Positions 1-9,308 are shown, counted from the first letter of the stretch. The stretch: DNA of 64,000 nt from Betaproteobacteria bacterium (GCA_028065725.1 JAPTVL010000446.1:1-64000); one strand, 5' to 3'. The notes: generated from the sequence alone by a model not told the origin. Made by a program: numbers and translations.

Positions 1-659
1 AGCGGATGAAAGACCGGAACCTTGGTGCCGGTGGTGCCGTTGAAGCCGACCGAACCCATGCCCGGCACACAGCCCGGTGGCGTCGCCAGCACGGTCTCCG
101 GTCCGGTACGGCGCAGGGTGTGGCGCATCAGTAGCTCGGTGTTGCAGCCCTGGCAGCCGGCGAGGCCCGGTGCGAACAGGTCTTCCCAGTCGCCGACCTC
201 GTTGTAGATGCGCGAGGTCGTAACATAGGTCAGCGCCTCGTGCGGACAGGCCGGTACGCAGGCCGGCGCACCATCGCAGGTATCGCATTTGGCGACGTGG
301 CCGGTGCCGGCGTCGAGGGCGATACCGGCATAGGCGCAGCCCACGGTGCACAGCAGGCAATCGACGCACTTGGCGCCGTCCCAATCGATGACGCCGCTGG
401 TGAAATCCTTGGTCAGTGCTCCCGCCGGACAGACCGTGACGCATTTGGGATCGGCGCACTGGCGGCAGAGCGCAAGTTCGAAGCCGTCATCGGCGCTGCC
501 GACGATCTGGATGCGCGAGCGCGCCGTGTCGCCAACGCCAGCGCTGTGCGTCCCTGCGGGAACTTTCGCCGTAGCACAGGCCGTCATGCAGTCGCCGCAG
601 CCGTCGCACTTGTTGGCATCGAAGGCAATGGTGTTGTAGGCCCCTCCAAAATTTGCCAT
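1..659 (-). CDS. padI: Phenylglyoxylate:acceptor oxidoreductase, ferredoxin/TPP (beta) subunit PadI, 3' part missing
   Basis: Last visible gene of the leftward pad operon; it runs off the left edge, leaving 219 residues. The N-terminal ~145 residues are a multi-cluster ferredoxin: C18-x2-C21-x2-C24-x3-C28, then three more cysteine groups around residues 66-80, 100-110 and 128-138 (CRQC, CVDCLLC, CDTC). From about residue 150 the start of an oxoacid:ferredoxin oxidoreductase beta subunit follows, with the GCQGCNTELLMR signature that precedes the thiamine-diphosphate-binding fold. The family decarboxylates phenylglyoxylate and passes electrons through Fe-S clusters to the flavoprotein PadH, giving benzoyl-CoA. 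The ATG lies 2 bp after the padH stop, which implies translational coupling. The TPP-binding motif itself is outside the window. Confidence 0.8.
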   Translation of the reverse strand, partial: MANFGGAYNTIAFDANKCDGCGDCMTACATAKVPAGTHSAGVGDTARSRIQIVGSADDGFELALCRQCADPKCVTVCPAGALTKDFTSGVIDWDGAKCVDCLLCTVGCAYAGIALDAGTGHVAKCDTCDGAPACVPACPHEALTYVTTSRIYNEVGDWEDLFAPGLAGCQGCNTELLMRHTLRRTGPETVLATPPGCVPGMGSVGFNGTTGTKVPVFHP

Positions 660-661
660 GC

Positions 662-1930
662 TTATCTCCACGTCTTCGACATGATTTCGCGGCCGACCTT
701 CATCGGTTCGGCGAGGAAGCGCTGCTTCACCGGCGACAGGTCGATCCGGCGCAGGATCAGCTGGCACATCACGCCGCCGTCGAAGAATTTGTTGACACCG
801 TAGATGCCCGTCAGGCGGTTGTCGGCACTGAAGATCGCCTTCAGGTAACGGCCGTTGGCTTCATCGAAGCGGGTCACCATCTCGCCACCCTCGGGGACCT
901 TGCTGCTGCCGACCGAAATCGCGTGGCGGCCGAAGAAGTGATAGGTGTTGAGCGGCACGCCGCCGGGGTAGTGCTTCAGACCCGGATCGCCGGCCATCGC
1001 CATGCCGGCGATGCGCCCCTGTTCGGTGGCGTCGGGCAGGATTGCATTCATCACCTTGTCGTCGGTGAAGAAACCCCTGGCCTGGGCGCAGTCGCCGGCG
1101 GACCAGACATTGGCGACGCTGGTTTGCATGCTGTCGCTGACCAAAATGCCGCGATCGTGCTCAACTTGGCTGTCGGTCAGGAAGTCCATGTTGGGCTTGA
1201 CGCCGGTGGCGACCAGCAGCAGGTCCGCTTCCAACGTCGCGCCGTCTTCCAGGGTCAGCGTCGCGCCCGGGGTGGCAAATGCGGCCGACGGCGCCAGCTT
1301 GACCACGCGGCTGCCGGTGAGGATGGTCGCGCCATTGTCGGTAAAGGCTTTTTCGATCAGTCCGGCAGCAATCGCATCGAAATAGCCGTCGGTCAATTGC
1401 TTGGCCATTTCGACGATGGTCACCTTGGCGCCCGCCTTGACCAGGTTCTCGGCGGCATGCATGCCGACCAGCCCGGCGCCCAGCACCACGGCCTGCTTTG
1501 AGTTTTTGATCGCGGCATGGAGTTTCGTCGCATCGTCCAGCGTGCGCAGCACGTGATACGACACCTGATCGAGGCCGGGAATCGGCGGAATCGCCGGTGA
1601 GGCACCGGTGGCGAGCAGGATCTTCTCGTAGGCGATCTCGCTGCCGTCGGCCAGTTCGGCCGAATTGCGCGTCGGGTGCAGCGCCTTCAGCGCCGTGCCG
1701 CGCCTGAGTTGCACGCCCAGCCTGGCGAAGAATTTTTCGTCGCGCAGAAAGATGCCGTCGGGCGCGGAGCGGCCCGATACGACATAGGGCAGCACGGTCG
1801 GCGAATACGGCAGATGCGGATCGCGCGTCAGCAGCGTCAGGCTGCCTTCCGGATCGTGCATGCGGATTGCCGTCACGGCTTCGAGCGCCGCATGGCTGCT
1901 GCCGACGACAAGGTATTTGGTCTGTTCCAT
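662..1930 (-). CDS. padH: Phenylglyoxylate oxidoreductase FAD/NAD-binding subunit PadH
   Basis: A 422-residue class-I pyridine-nucleotide-disulfide-type flavoprotein. It has an N-terminal FAD-binding stretch (VVGSSHAALEA), a second dinucleotide fold near residue 150 (VVLGAGLVGMHAAENL) for NAD, and the late FAD motif SAGDCAQ near residue 280. No redox CxxC disulfide is visible, so it resembles NADH-dependent ferredoxin reductases. In known phenylglyoxylate:NAD+ oxidoreductases such a subunit passes electrons from the Fe-S clusters to NAD+. The ATG at 1930 is preferred over an in-frame TTG two codons upstream because AGAAGGA overlaps the end of padG at good spacing. It sits between padG and padI with gaps of 2 bp on each side. 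Confidence 0.82.
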   Translation of the reverse strand: MEQTKYLVVGSSHAALEAVTAIRMHDPEGSLTLLTRDPHLPYSPTVLPYVVSGRSAPDGIFLRDEKFFARLGVQLRRGTALKALHPTRNSAELADGSEIAYEKILLATGASPAIPPIPGLDQVSYHVLRTLDDATKLHAAIKNSKQAVVLGAGLVGMHAAENLVKAGAKVTIVEMAKQLTDGYFDAIAAGLIEKAFTDNGATILTGSRVVKLAPSAAFATPGATLTLEDGATLEADLLLVATGVKPNMDFLTDSQVEHDRGILVSDSMQTSVANVWSAGDCAQARGFFTDDKVMNAILPDATEQGRIAGMAMAGDPGLKHYPGGVPLNTYHFFGRHAISVGSSKVPEGGEMVTRFDEANGRYLKAIFSADNRLTGIYGVNKFFDGGVMCQLILRRIDLSPVKQRFLAEPMKVGREIMSKTWR

Positions 1931-1932
1931 GG

Positions 1933-3189
1933 TCAATCCTTCTCGTTGAGCCAGACCGGCTCGATCGCCATCGTGACATTGGGGCTGCTCAGCAGCTTTT
2001 CGGTGGCCTCGATGACGCGATGGAAATGCCCGACCGTGATGTCGGCGCCGGCCAGGCCGCCGATGAAGCTCATCGACGGAACATGCCTGCCGAGGCGATA
2101 CAGCACGCCCATGGTTTCCTGGTACATCGGCCCGCAGTTCCAGCGGAAGCCCACCGAGCGATCAACCACGCCGAGCGCCTGTACCTTGTCCAGCGACTTC
2201 ATCAGCGCCGCCACCGGGAAGGGGCTGAAGGTCTTGATCTTGATCAGGCCGACCTTCTTGCCAGCCTCGCGCGCTTCGTCGATGGCGTCCTTGGCCGCGC
2301 CGGTCATGCTGCCCAGGGTCATGATCGCGTAGTCGGCGCCGTCGAGCCGGTATTCCTCGACCAGTGGCGCAAAGCTGCGGCCAAAGCGCTGCGCCCATTC
2401 GGCGTGCACCTGTTCGATCACGGCGAGCGAGTTCTGCATGCCGCGGCACTGACCTTTGCGATAGCGGACGAAAGTCGATGGCCCCTTGCCGCCGGAGCCG
2501 CCGGTCAGCGGATCGACCGCCATCGGCCGCAGCGGATCAAGCGCCACGTGCCAGTTCACGTCCTTGGCGCCCATAAAGGCATCAACCTCGGCCTGGTCCG
2601 GCAACTCGACACGCGAGGTACCGTAGGACAGATAGTTGCCGTCGAGGCAGACATTCACCGGCAGCATGACGTCATGGTGTTCGGCGATCTTGAAGGCCAT
2701 GATGGTGGTGTCGAGCACTTCCTGCACGGTCTCGCAATACACCTGGACCCAGCCCACCTCGCGCACCGTCATCGCATCCTGGTGGCCGCCCCACACCGAT
2801 TGCGGCGTGATGCCGTCGCGCGTGACGATCGACATGACGATCGGCAGGCGCATGCCGGAAGTGCGGAAATACGGCTCGAACATGAAGGCCAGGCCGGGAC
2901 CGCAGGTCGCGGTATAGGTCCGCGCGCCGGCGAGTGCCCCGCCTTGCAGCACCGACAGCACCGAGTGTTCGCCTTCGGCATCGACGATGTCGGCATCCAT
3001 GCGACCGTCGGCGATCAGCTTGGCGACGTGTTCGACCAGGGAGGACTGCGGCGTGATCGGATACACGGCGACCATGTCGGGACGCGCCAGGGCCACACCC
3101 AGTGCGGCGGCTTCGTTGCCTTCGCAGAGTATGACCTTCTGTTTGGCCGGCTTGGCCTGCGCCGACGTTTCGAGAGTGGCGGTAGTCAT
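1933..3189 (-). CDS. padG: Phenylglyoxylate oxidoreductase alpha subunit PadG
   Basis: A 418-residue alpha subunit of the 2-oxoacid:ferredoxin oxidoreductase family. After a short leader comes the typical pyrimidine-binding domain start EGNEAAALGVALARPDMVAVYPITPQSS, quoted here in two overlapping signatures: EGNEAAALG and VYPITPQSS. With the beta subunit it forms the TPP active site that decarboxylates phenylglyoxylate to the benzoyl level. The ATG overlaps the padF stop by 4 bp (ATGA), fixing this start; the longer open frame upstream has no support. The length matches PadG/PorA-type subunits. The assignment to phenylglyoxylate rather than pyruvate or indolepyruvate is inferred from the adjacent padBCD genes. 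Confidence 0.82.
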   Translation of the reverse strand: MTTATLETSAQAKPAKQKVILCEGNEAAALGVALARPDMVAVYPITPQSSLVEHVAKLIADGRMDADIVDAEGEHSVLSVLQGGALAGARTYTATCGPGLAFMFEPYFRTSGMRLPIVMSIVTRDGITPQSVWGGHQDAMTVREVGWVQVYCETVQEVLDTTIMAFKIAEHHDVMLPVNVCLDGNYLSYGTSRVELPDQAEVDAFMGAKDVNWHVALDPLRPMAVDPLTGGSGGKGPSTFVRYRKGQCRGMQNSLAVIEQVHAEWAQRFGRSFAPLVEEYRLDGADYAIMTLGSMTGAAKDAIDEAREAGKKVGLIKIKTFSPFPVAALMKSLDKVQALGVVDRSVGFRWNCGPMYQETMGVLYRLGRHVPSMSFIGGLAGADITVGHFHRVIEATEKLLSSPNVTMAIEPVWLNEKD

Positions 3190-3485
3190 GTCGCCTCCGG
3201 AATCATGGTGATCGCGCGCTGCGGACATTCGTTGGCGCAGATGCCGCAACCCTTGCAGGTTTTCAGGTTGAAATCAAACCAGGCCGGCTTTTCCTCGACG
3301 CACTGCACCGGGCAATACAGCCAGCACACGGCGCACTTGACGCACTTGTCGCGATTCACCACCGGCCGCATGCTGCGCCAGTCGCCGGGCAGCATCGGGC
3401 TGACTTCGGTCGCCACCGGACAGAGGTCGTCGGGAACATTCGCCGCCTTCAGGTCGAACAGCGGATAACTTGTATGCCGGCTCAT
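3186..3485 (-). CDS. padF: Phenylglyoxylate oxidoreductase delta subunit, 2[4Fe-4S] ferredoxin PadF
   Basis: A 99-residue bacterial-type ferredoxin. The first half is a linker. The second half has two classic clusters, CVKCAVCWLYCP and CKGCGICANECP, each CxxCxxCxxxCP, which bind two [4Fe-4S] centres. Delta subunits of this kind take electrons from the TPP intermediate. The start overlaps the padE stop and the stop overlaps the padG start, both in ATGA-type junctions, so the three subunits are translationally coupled and probably made in equal amounts. Confidence 0.82.
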   Translation of the reverse strand: MSRHTSYPLFDLKAANVPDDLCPVATEVSPMLPGDWRSMRPVVNRDKCVKCAVCWLYCPVQCVEEKPAWFDFNLKTCKGCGICANECPQRAITMIPEAT

Positions 3486-4054
3486 GCCGCGGCCCTCCGC
3501 TCGATGGTATGCACGGTGGTCTCGTGGTAGCCGCGCTCCAGCGCCAGCAGATTCTGCTTCAGCCCGGCGTCGCGAAAATCCGAATCCTCCAGCGAGCGCT
3601 GCAAGGCATCCAGCGACACGACGCCGGTGGTCTTGGCGAAGGCGCCCAGCATCAGGGTGTTGGTGATCGGCTTGCTGAAGATCTGCAGCGCAATGCCGAT
3701 CGCATCGCAGAGGCCGACCGTGGCGACGCTGGGCGACAGCGCCACCTCGGCCAGCGGCTTGTTGGTGGCCTGCACCAGCGTGCCGCCGGGCTTGAGGCCG
3801 CCGAAAATATCCACGGTTCTGGCCAGCGTCGGATCGACGCAGATCAGGCAGTCGGGCGTGTAGATGTTGGTCAGTTGGCGAATCTCGCGATCGCTGCAGC
3901 GCAGAAAGGACACCACCGGAGCGCCGCGCCGTTCGAAGCCGAAGGACGGGATCGACACCGCGTACTTGCCTTCCTCCAGCAGTGCGGCCGCCAGCATCGC
4001 GGCTGCCGTAACGGCGCCTTGACCGCCCCGGCCATGAAAGCGTACTTCGTACAT
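3482..4054 (-). CDS. padE: Phenylglyoxylate oxidoreductase gamma subunit PadE
   Basis: A 190-residue gamma subunit of the pyruvate/ketoisovalerate oxidoreductase family. It opens with the hallmark RFHGRGGQGAVTAA, which binds the phosphate of CoA in related enzymes, and continues with ERRGAPVVSFLR. The start at 4054 is chosen because GGAGGAGACGTG lies just before it; an in-frame ATG ten codons upstream lacks a ribosome site. A 64-bp gap separates it from padD, the largest gap in the operon. That gap divides the membrane-linked oxidase genes (padBCD) from the soluble oxidoreductase genes (padEFGHI). Confidence 0.82.
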   Translation of the reverse strand: MYEVRFHGRGGQGAVTAAAMLAAALLEEGKYAVSIPSFGFERRGAPVVSFLRCSDREIRQLTNIYTPDCLICVDPTLARTVDIFGGLKPGGTLVQATNKPLAEVALSPSVATVGLCDAIGIALQIFSKPITNTLMLGAFAKTTGVVSLDALQRSLEDSDFRDAGLKQNLLALERGYHETTVHTIERRAAA

Positions 4055-4118
4055 CACGTCTCCTCCAGTACGACGGAACTCCATCGGTCCCGTCTCCTTG
4101 TTTGCCGCCAGAAGCAGC

Positions 4119-5039
4119 TTAAACCTTGTTTGCCTGCCCGATTATCTTCCAGCCGGGTTTTGCGACGGGACCGGCCGGACCCTTGCCACGCACGGGCAGG
4201 CGCAGCAGGGACAGGCCCTGGGTATATGCGGCGCGCCGCACCAGCGTGTATTTGAGCACCCAGCCGCCGGCAACCGTCAGTACGCCCGCCGCCAGTGCCA
4301 GCGCGCTCCGCCCCGGCATCCCTGCCAGAGCCGCGACGACGGCAAGTGCGGGCAGCGCATGGCCGACCAGCAGCAGGCGCGGGCCGAGTGCATTGAGGAC
4401 GTGCAAGGCGGCGTCGGGTGCGCCGTCCGCAGTCAAGCCCTTCAGGTAGCTTTTCCAGAACCAGGCCCGCACAACAATCAGCACGAGCAGGCCGAGCAGA
4501 AGCGCCGAACCGGGCCCCGTCGTGGTGAAGGTCACTACGCAGGCGAGAAAGCCCGCGCCTTCGGCAAGCCCGGTCGCCACCATCAGGGTGATGCTGGCCG
4601 GATGGCGCCAGGCCGGGATGCCCTTGTTGGCCGCTAGGATCCGCGCCTGACTGTAAAGAAAGCCGAGGCCCAGGATGCCGGCGAGGACCACCAGCATCGA
4701 AGCCCCGGTCAGCAGGGCCAGCCCGCCCGCGGCGAACACGGTCAGGGCAACTACCGCCTCGCGCGTCATCCACGAGGAGGAGAAATGCCGATAGACGTTC
4801 ATTGCCCGCCAGGGGCGGCCGATCTCGAACCAGACGCAGGTCAGTCCGCTGCCGATCAGGACCAGGCCGAGCAGGATCGCCATCCGCGTGGCGAAGGCGT
4901 CGAGGCCAGCCAGCGCGGCGCACAGCAGCAGGCCGCCGCCGGTGCCGCCGGCGATGAAGTTGCTCGCCGCGCGCCAGTCCCAGTTGCGCTGCTGCTTGGG
5001 GGCCGCCAGATCGGCGGCGCGAAGGGAGGATGCTTTCAT
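4119..5039 (-). CDS. padD: Phenylacetyl-CoA:acceptor oxidoreductase membrane anchor PadD
   Basis: A 306-residue, strongly hydrophobic protein with about eight predicted membrane helices, similar in layout to the DmsC/NrfD quinone-interacting anchors of molybdoenzymes. It would hold the PadBC catalytic dimer at the inner membrane and pass electrons to ubiquinone. The ATG overlaps the padC stop (ATGA), so this start is secure and the longer open frame upstream is a shadow. In characterised Azoarcus and Thauera strains, phenylacetyl-CoA:acceptor oxidoreductase is membrane-bound with the same three-gene order. Confidence 0.8.
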   Translation of the reverse strand: MKASSLRAADLAAPKQQRNWDWRAASNFIAGGTGGGLLLCAALAGLDAFATRMAILLGLVLIGSGLTCVWFEIGRPWRAMNVYRHFSSSWMTREAVVALTVFAAGGLALLTGASMLVVLAGILGLGFLYSQARILAANKGIPAWRHPASITLMVATGLAEGAGFLACVVTFTTTGPGSALLLGLLVLIVVRAWFWKSYLKGLTADGAPDAALHVLNALGPRLLLVGHALPALAVVAALAGMPGRSALALAAGVLTVAGGWVLKYTLVRRAAYTQGLSLLRLPVRGKGPAGPVAKPGWKIIGQANKV

Positions 5040-5683
5040 GACTTGTCCCAGATGTAATACACGCCCGGCTCGGTGCCCAGTTCCTCGTGCATGCGGTAGT
5101 GCTGGGTCTCTTTCAGCAGGCGACTGACGCTGCTGTCCGGGTCCTCGATGTCGCCGAAAGCCATGGCCCCCGAAATGCAGGAATTGACGCAGGCCGGCGT
5201 CACCTCGTGATCGACGCCGGGAACCTGCCCGGTGCGCCCGGCGAGGTCGATGCGATCGACGCAGAAGGTGCATTTCATCGACACCCCGATCCGGTCCGCA
5301 TCGAAGCGCTTGGCCTCGGAGGCCATCGGCGTGTCGCCGTAGGCGAAATGCGATTCATGGACAATCGAGCGTGCATCGTAGGGACAGGCCATGACGCAGT
5401 TGGCGCAGCCGATGCACAGGTCGTAGTCGATCGCCACCAGGCCGTCGGCACGCTTGGTCGTGGCCCGCGTCGGACATACCGCCTCGCAGGGCGGATTGGC
5501 GCAATGCATGCAGGCGACCGGCAGGAAGGTACGGCGCACGTCAGGGAACTCGCCGGTCTCGATGTCGAGCACGCGCCGCCACTGGATCCCGGGCGGCGTC
5601 GCGTTGGCGCCCTTGCAGGCGGCGGTGCAGGTCTGGCAGCCGACGCAGCGGCGCAGGTCGATGCTCATCACATAGCGCGTCAT
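5036..5683 (-). CDS. padC: Phenylacetyl-CoA:acceptor oxidoreductase iron-sulfur subunit PadC
   Basis: A 215-residue DmsB/PhsB-type electron-transfer subunit. Four cysteine groups are visible: C13-x2-C16-x2-C19-x3-C23, CMHCANPPCEAVCP near 58, CIGCANCVMACP near 90, and a split group with CTFC near 138 and CVNSC near 165. Together they are expected to hold four [4Fe-4S] clusters carrying electrons from the molybdenum centre of PadB to PadD. Its start overlaps the padB stop by 4 bp and its end overlaps the padD start. No signal peptide is present, consistent with a cytoplasmic-facing complex. Confidence 0.85.
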   Translation of the reverse strand: MTRYVMSIDLRRCVGCQTCTAACKGANATPPGIQWRRVLDIETGEFPDVRRTFLPVACMHCANPPCEAVCPTRATTKRADGLVAIDYDLCIGCANCVMACPYDARSIVHESHFAYGDTPMASEAKRFDADRIGVSMKCTFCVDRIDLAGRTGQVPGVDHEVTPACVNSCISGAMAFGDIEDPDSSVSRLLKETQHYRMHEELGTEPGVYYIWDKS

Positions 5684-8433
5684 GCTGCCACTCCTTCGAC
5701 CTTACGCACACCGACCCGCACGATGTCGGCTCCGGAACCCGTTGCATCGGTCAAATCAAGCGACATCGGCGCGATGGTGTTGAGGCTGGGCGCCTCCAGG
5801 GTCTTGGCGAACGGTGTCGCCCAGTGGTCGAACTGACCCATGATGACCAGGGTATCCGGCCGGATGCCCTGCATCAGGCTGGCCTTGCCGTAGGTGGCGC
5901 CGATGTGGCTGCGCACCTCGACCTGGTCGCCTTCGGCAATGCCGAGGCCGGCTGCGGTCTTCGTGTTCATGATCACGCCGGCATGGCCGCGCAGGTTCTG
6001 CGCCACTTCGTGCATCACCGCGATCGCGGCGTTGCCGCCGGCGTGGTATTGCATGCTCTTGGTGGTCAGCAGCCAGAACGGAAAGTCCGCGATCTTGGCG
6101 CCGGTATTTTCCAGATTGCGCACCCAGCGCCCCGGCACGTCGTGCCATTCCGGCAGCGCGGTGTATTCGGAAAGCTGCTCGTCCCACCAGTTCATCTTCT
6201 GCTCGTGCAGGCGACGGCCGAGTTCGCGGCCAGTGCGCAGCAGGCGTTCCTGGTAGGGCAGCTCGTAACGCAAGCCGAGCTTTTCCATGGTCGGGGTCAG
6301 GTACCACTCCAGGCGCGACATCGGCATGGCGTAGAAACCATGCTCGCGGAACCATGCCAGGTCGTGCTCCTCGCGCCCTTCCGACAGCGTCAGCGTGGCG
6401 GCACGGCAGACCGCGTCCCAGATCTGCTCGGGGGCCGGATCGCTGGCCGGATCCAGGCTGAAATCGTAGTCCTTGCCCTTGAGCGGCGAAACGCCGGAGA
6501 CACCGTTGTTGATCGCGCCGAAATACGGTTCGGTCAGGCCGGTACGCTTGGCCAGTTCGGTGGTGATCCAGGTGAAGTCGCGCGCCTCGCCTTGCGGCTC
6601 GACGGCCTTCTGGCGCAGCACCACGCCCTTGTAATCCCAGAACTGCTCCATGTACTTGGTGCCGCCCATGCGAATCATCTGATCCGATTCAAGATCGGTC
6701 GCTTCGGGCAGCAGCACGTCGGCCATGTAGTTGGTCTCGTCCACCGTGTAGGCAACGCAGGCCATGAACGGAAACTTGGCCGCGACCTCGGCCAGGTGCT
6801 TCGTGTCCCAGAAGGAAATCGAAGGATTCGAGCGGTACACCAGCCACACCTCGGGCAGCGTCGGCATCGGCATGCTCCAGTCGTCGGGACGCTCGCCTTG
6901 GAACATCCAGGCCAGTTGCGTCGGACCGAGGGCCTGGCTCCAGGCGCCGTTGTGGCCGACGATCGGCACCAGGCTCTGATGCAGGTTGCGTGTCGCCGGC
7001 GCCGACTGCCACTCTTCCTTGCTGGTCGGATTGAAGTACTGCACCATGAAGCCGTCTTCGCCGGGTTTCACGGAAAGGTGGCGGTTGTCGCGCGACTTGT
7101 TGAGCCGTACCGTGGTGCCGACCAGGCCGCCGGGATTTTCCAGCGCGCCGACCAGGGATGCCAACACGGTACGCGCCCAGCAGCATTCGAAGGCGCCCCA
7201 GCCGTTGTTCACCGACTTGCCCAGAGTCACGGCGACCGGCCGCAGCGGCAGGGTCTGGCCGTCGATCACGATGGTCTCGCCGATGCTGGCGGCTTCGAGA
7301 TATTCGTTGGCGATGCGGCGGATGGTCGTCGCCTTGACGTCGCAGATGGTCTCGGCCCACTCCGGGGTGTACTTGGCGATGTGCTCGGAGAGCATCTCGT
7401 AGGCGGTCCTGCCCTCGACGTCGGAATGCTCGCGACGCTCCTTGTCTGCATCGATCACAACGGCCCGCGCCACACGGTAGCTGCCGGCCAGCGCGGGACG
7501 CGCGCCAACTGTGTCGTGCGGCACGGCGGTAGCGGAAACTTCGTCCCACACCAGCGGCTTGCCGCTCTGCGGATCGCGCAGGTAGAGGCCATCAGGCGCC
7601 ACCAGATAGGGCGAGGCGGTGCGGTCGCGCAGGAAGGGAATGTCGAGCTTGGCCAGCCCGTTCTCGCGCACCAGGACGTGGATCAGGGCGAACAGAAAGG
7701 CCGGATCGGTCTTGGGCCGGATCGGCACCCATTCGGCCGAGCAGGCGCCGGTCGCGGTCAGGCTCGGCTCCACCTGGACGCGCTTGTAGCCGCGCACCCG
7801 GGCGTCGGCATGGCGGATCACGGCGCAGGGGCCGCCCGTCACGTCGACGTTGGCGCCAACCGCGATGTTGTAGCGGCAGTTCGGCGTGTCGGCGGCGACG
7901 GTGAAGCCGCGATGCCAGAACTCGCCATAGAGGTGCTCGGAATGCACGCACTTGACACCCTGACCCGAGCCGAAACTGAAATCGACGGGGCCCCAAGCGG
8001 CGAGGAAAGCGGGAAAGGTGCCCATGTAATTCGAGGGCGTGCCGCCATGCCCGAGGCTGACGGCCACACGCGGCAGCCCGGCTTCGTCAACCAGGCCCTT
8101 GGCGCGCACGGCATTGAGTTTTCCCGCGACCAGATCGAGCGCCTCGTCCCAGGAAATCGGCACGAAGCCGGGATCCTCGTTGCGACCCTTCTTCGGGTTG
8201 GTCCGCTTCATCGGCGTCAGGATGCGGTTCGGGTTGTAGGTCTTCTGCACCAGGCCGTAGGCCTTGACGCAAACCTTGCCCTTCGCCGGATGGACTTCGG
8301 CCGCGGCGAAATTCGGCTCGATTTCGGTGGCGACGCCGTCGACCACCTTGACGCACATGAAGTCGGGACCGGAAACGCAGTTGTAGCAATAGGTCGGAAC
8401 GTGCTTGACCGACTTGGGCTGGATGGCTTGCAT
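5680..8433 (-). CDS. padB: Phenylacetyl-CoA:acceptor oxidoreductase molybdopterin subunit PadB
   Basis: A 917-residue member of the DMSO-reductase family. The N-terminal [4Fe-4S] motif is C16-x2-C19-x7-C27 with the fourth cysteine at 55 (GKVCVKAYG). Long molybdopterin-binding domains follow, and the C-terminal molydopterin-dinucleotide-binding barrel includes VIMGQFDHWATPF. There is no twin-arginine signal, so it acts in the cytoplasm. The known reaction is four-electron oxidation of phenylacetyl-CoA to phenylglyoxylate with loss of CoA. A good ribosome site (AAGGTAACGAGC) precedes the ATG, 12 bp after fdhD. The specificity is inferred from the company of padC-I; the family alone would not distinguish it. 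Confidence 0.83.
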   Translation of the reverse strand: MQAIQPKSVKHVPTYCYNCVSGPDFMCVKVVDGVATEIEPNFAAAEVHPAKGKVCVKAYGLVQKTYNPNRILTPMKRTNPKKGRNEDPGFVPISWDEALDLVAGKLNAVRAKGLVDEAGLPRVAVSLGHGGTPSNYMGTFPAFLAAWGPVDFSFGSGQGVKCVHSEHLYGEFWHRGFTVAADTPNCRYNIAVGANVDVTGGPCAVIRHADARVRGYKRVQVEPSLTATGACSAEWVPIRPKTDPAFLFALIHVLVRENGLAKLDIPFLRDRTASPYLVAPDGLYLRDPQSGKPLVWDEVSATAVPHDTVGARPALAGSYRVARAVVIDADKERREHSDVEGRTAYEMLSEHIAKYTPEWAETICDVKATTIRRIANEYLEAASIGETIVIDGQTLPLRPVAVTLGKSVNNGWGAFECCWARTVLASLVGALENPGGLVGTTVRLNKSRDNRHLSVKPGEDGFMVQYFNPTSKEEWQSAPATRNLHQSLVPIVGHNGAWSQALGPTQLAWMFQGERPDDWSMPMPTLPEVWLVYRSNPSISFWDTKHLAEVAAKFPFMACVAYTVDETNYMADVLLPEATDLESDQMIRMGGTKYMEQFWDYKGVVLRQKAVEPQGEARDFTWITTELAKRTGLTEPYFGAINNGVSGVSPLKGKDYDFSLDPASDPAPEQIWDAVCRAATLTLSEGREEHDLAWFREHGFYAMPMSRLEWYLTPTMEKLGLRYELPYQERLLRTGRELGRRLHEQKMNWWDEQLSEYTALPEWHDVPGRWVRNLENTGAKIADFPFWLLTTKSMQYHAGGNAAIAVMHEVAQNLRGHAGVIMNTKTAAGLGIAEGDQVEVRSHIGATYGKASLMQGIRPDTLVIMGQFDHWATPFAKTLEAPSLNTIAPMSLDLTDATGSGADIVRVGVRKVEGVAA

Positions 8434-8445
8434 GCTCGTTACCTT

Positions 8446-9261
8446 CTAGTGAACGCGCTCAGGATGGGAATAAACGCAGTGACGCTCGCCGCGGACAAAA
8501 CCGACCAGCGTCACGCCCGAGTCAATCGCCACCCTGACCGCCATGCCGGTCGGGGCGGACACCGCGGCGACCACGGCGATGCCGACCGCCGCCGCCTTCT
8601 GCACAATTTCGTAACTGGCACGGCTGGTCATCAGGACGAAGCCGCCATCGAAACCCCTGCGCTGCGCCGCCAGCGCGCCGATCAGCTTGTCCAGCGCGTT
8701 GTGGCGGCCGACATCCTCGCGCAGCAATTCGATGCCGCCGTCGAAGTTGCACCAGGCGGCGGCGTGCACTGCGCCAGTGAGGTGAAACAGCTGCTGCGCG
8801 TCATGCAATGCGGCAAGCGCCTTCGGCAAGGCGCCATCGGCCAGAACCGCGGACGACTGCACGGTGACGGCGCGCCGCGCCAGCTGATCCAGGCTTTCGG
8901 TGCCGCACAGGCCACAACCGGTGCGGCCGGCCAGGGTACGGCGATGCTGCTTGAGCGCATGAGCGCGCTCGGCGGAGAGCTGCATATGCACCTCGATGCC
9001 GTTGTTGCGCTCGAAAATTTCCAGATCGTGGATTTCGCCGGAACGGCCGACGATGCATTCGCTGAGGCTGAAGCCCAGCGCGAAATCTTCCAGGTCGCTG
9101 GGCGTGGCGAGCATCACCGCATGGGAGATGCCGTTATAGACCAGGGCCACCGGCACTTCCTCGGCAACGGTCTCGTCGCAGTGCGTGGCCACATTGCCGA
9201 TCCAGCGCTGAGCGCCGTACCTGTTGTGTGCCTCGATGCCCACCACGACCTCGTGTTGCAT
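8446..9261 (-). CDS. fdhD: Sulfur carrier / molybdoenzyme maturation protein FdhD
   Basis: A 271-residue FdhD-family protein with the sulfur-transfer motif C116-G-L-C119 (GCGLCGTES) and the conserved REDVGRHNALDK segment. FdhD takes sulfur from IscS and sulfurates the bis-MGD cofactor of formate dehydrogenase-like enzymes. As first gene of the pad operon it most likely activates PadB, so PadB may need a sulfido ligand on molybdenum. No formate dehydrogenase gene lies nearby. The isc operon in this same window (IscS) would be its expected sulfur source. Confidence 0.9.
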   Translation of the reverse strand: MQHEVVVGIEAHNRYGAQRWIGNVATHCDETVAEEVPVALVYNGISHAVMLATPSDLEDFALGFSLSECIVGRSGEIHDLEIFERNNGIEVHMQLSAERAHALKQHRRTLAGRTGCGLCGTESLDQLARRAVTVQSSAVLADGALPKALAALHDAQQLFHLTGAVHAAAWCNFDGGIELLREDVGRHNALDKLIGALAAQRRGFDGGFVLMTSRASYEIVQKAAAVGIAVVAAVSAPTGMAVRVAIDSGVTLVGFVRGERHCVYSHPERVH

Positions 9262-9308
9262 TGTTCGCCTCGCTCGCTGATGCAGGGCCGCTTCGCCCCA
9301 CTGACAAT

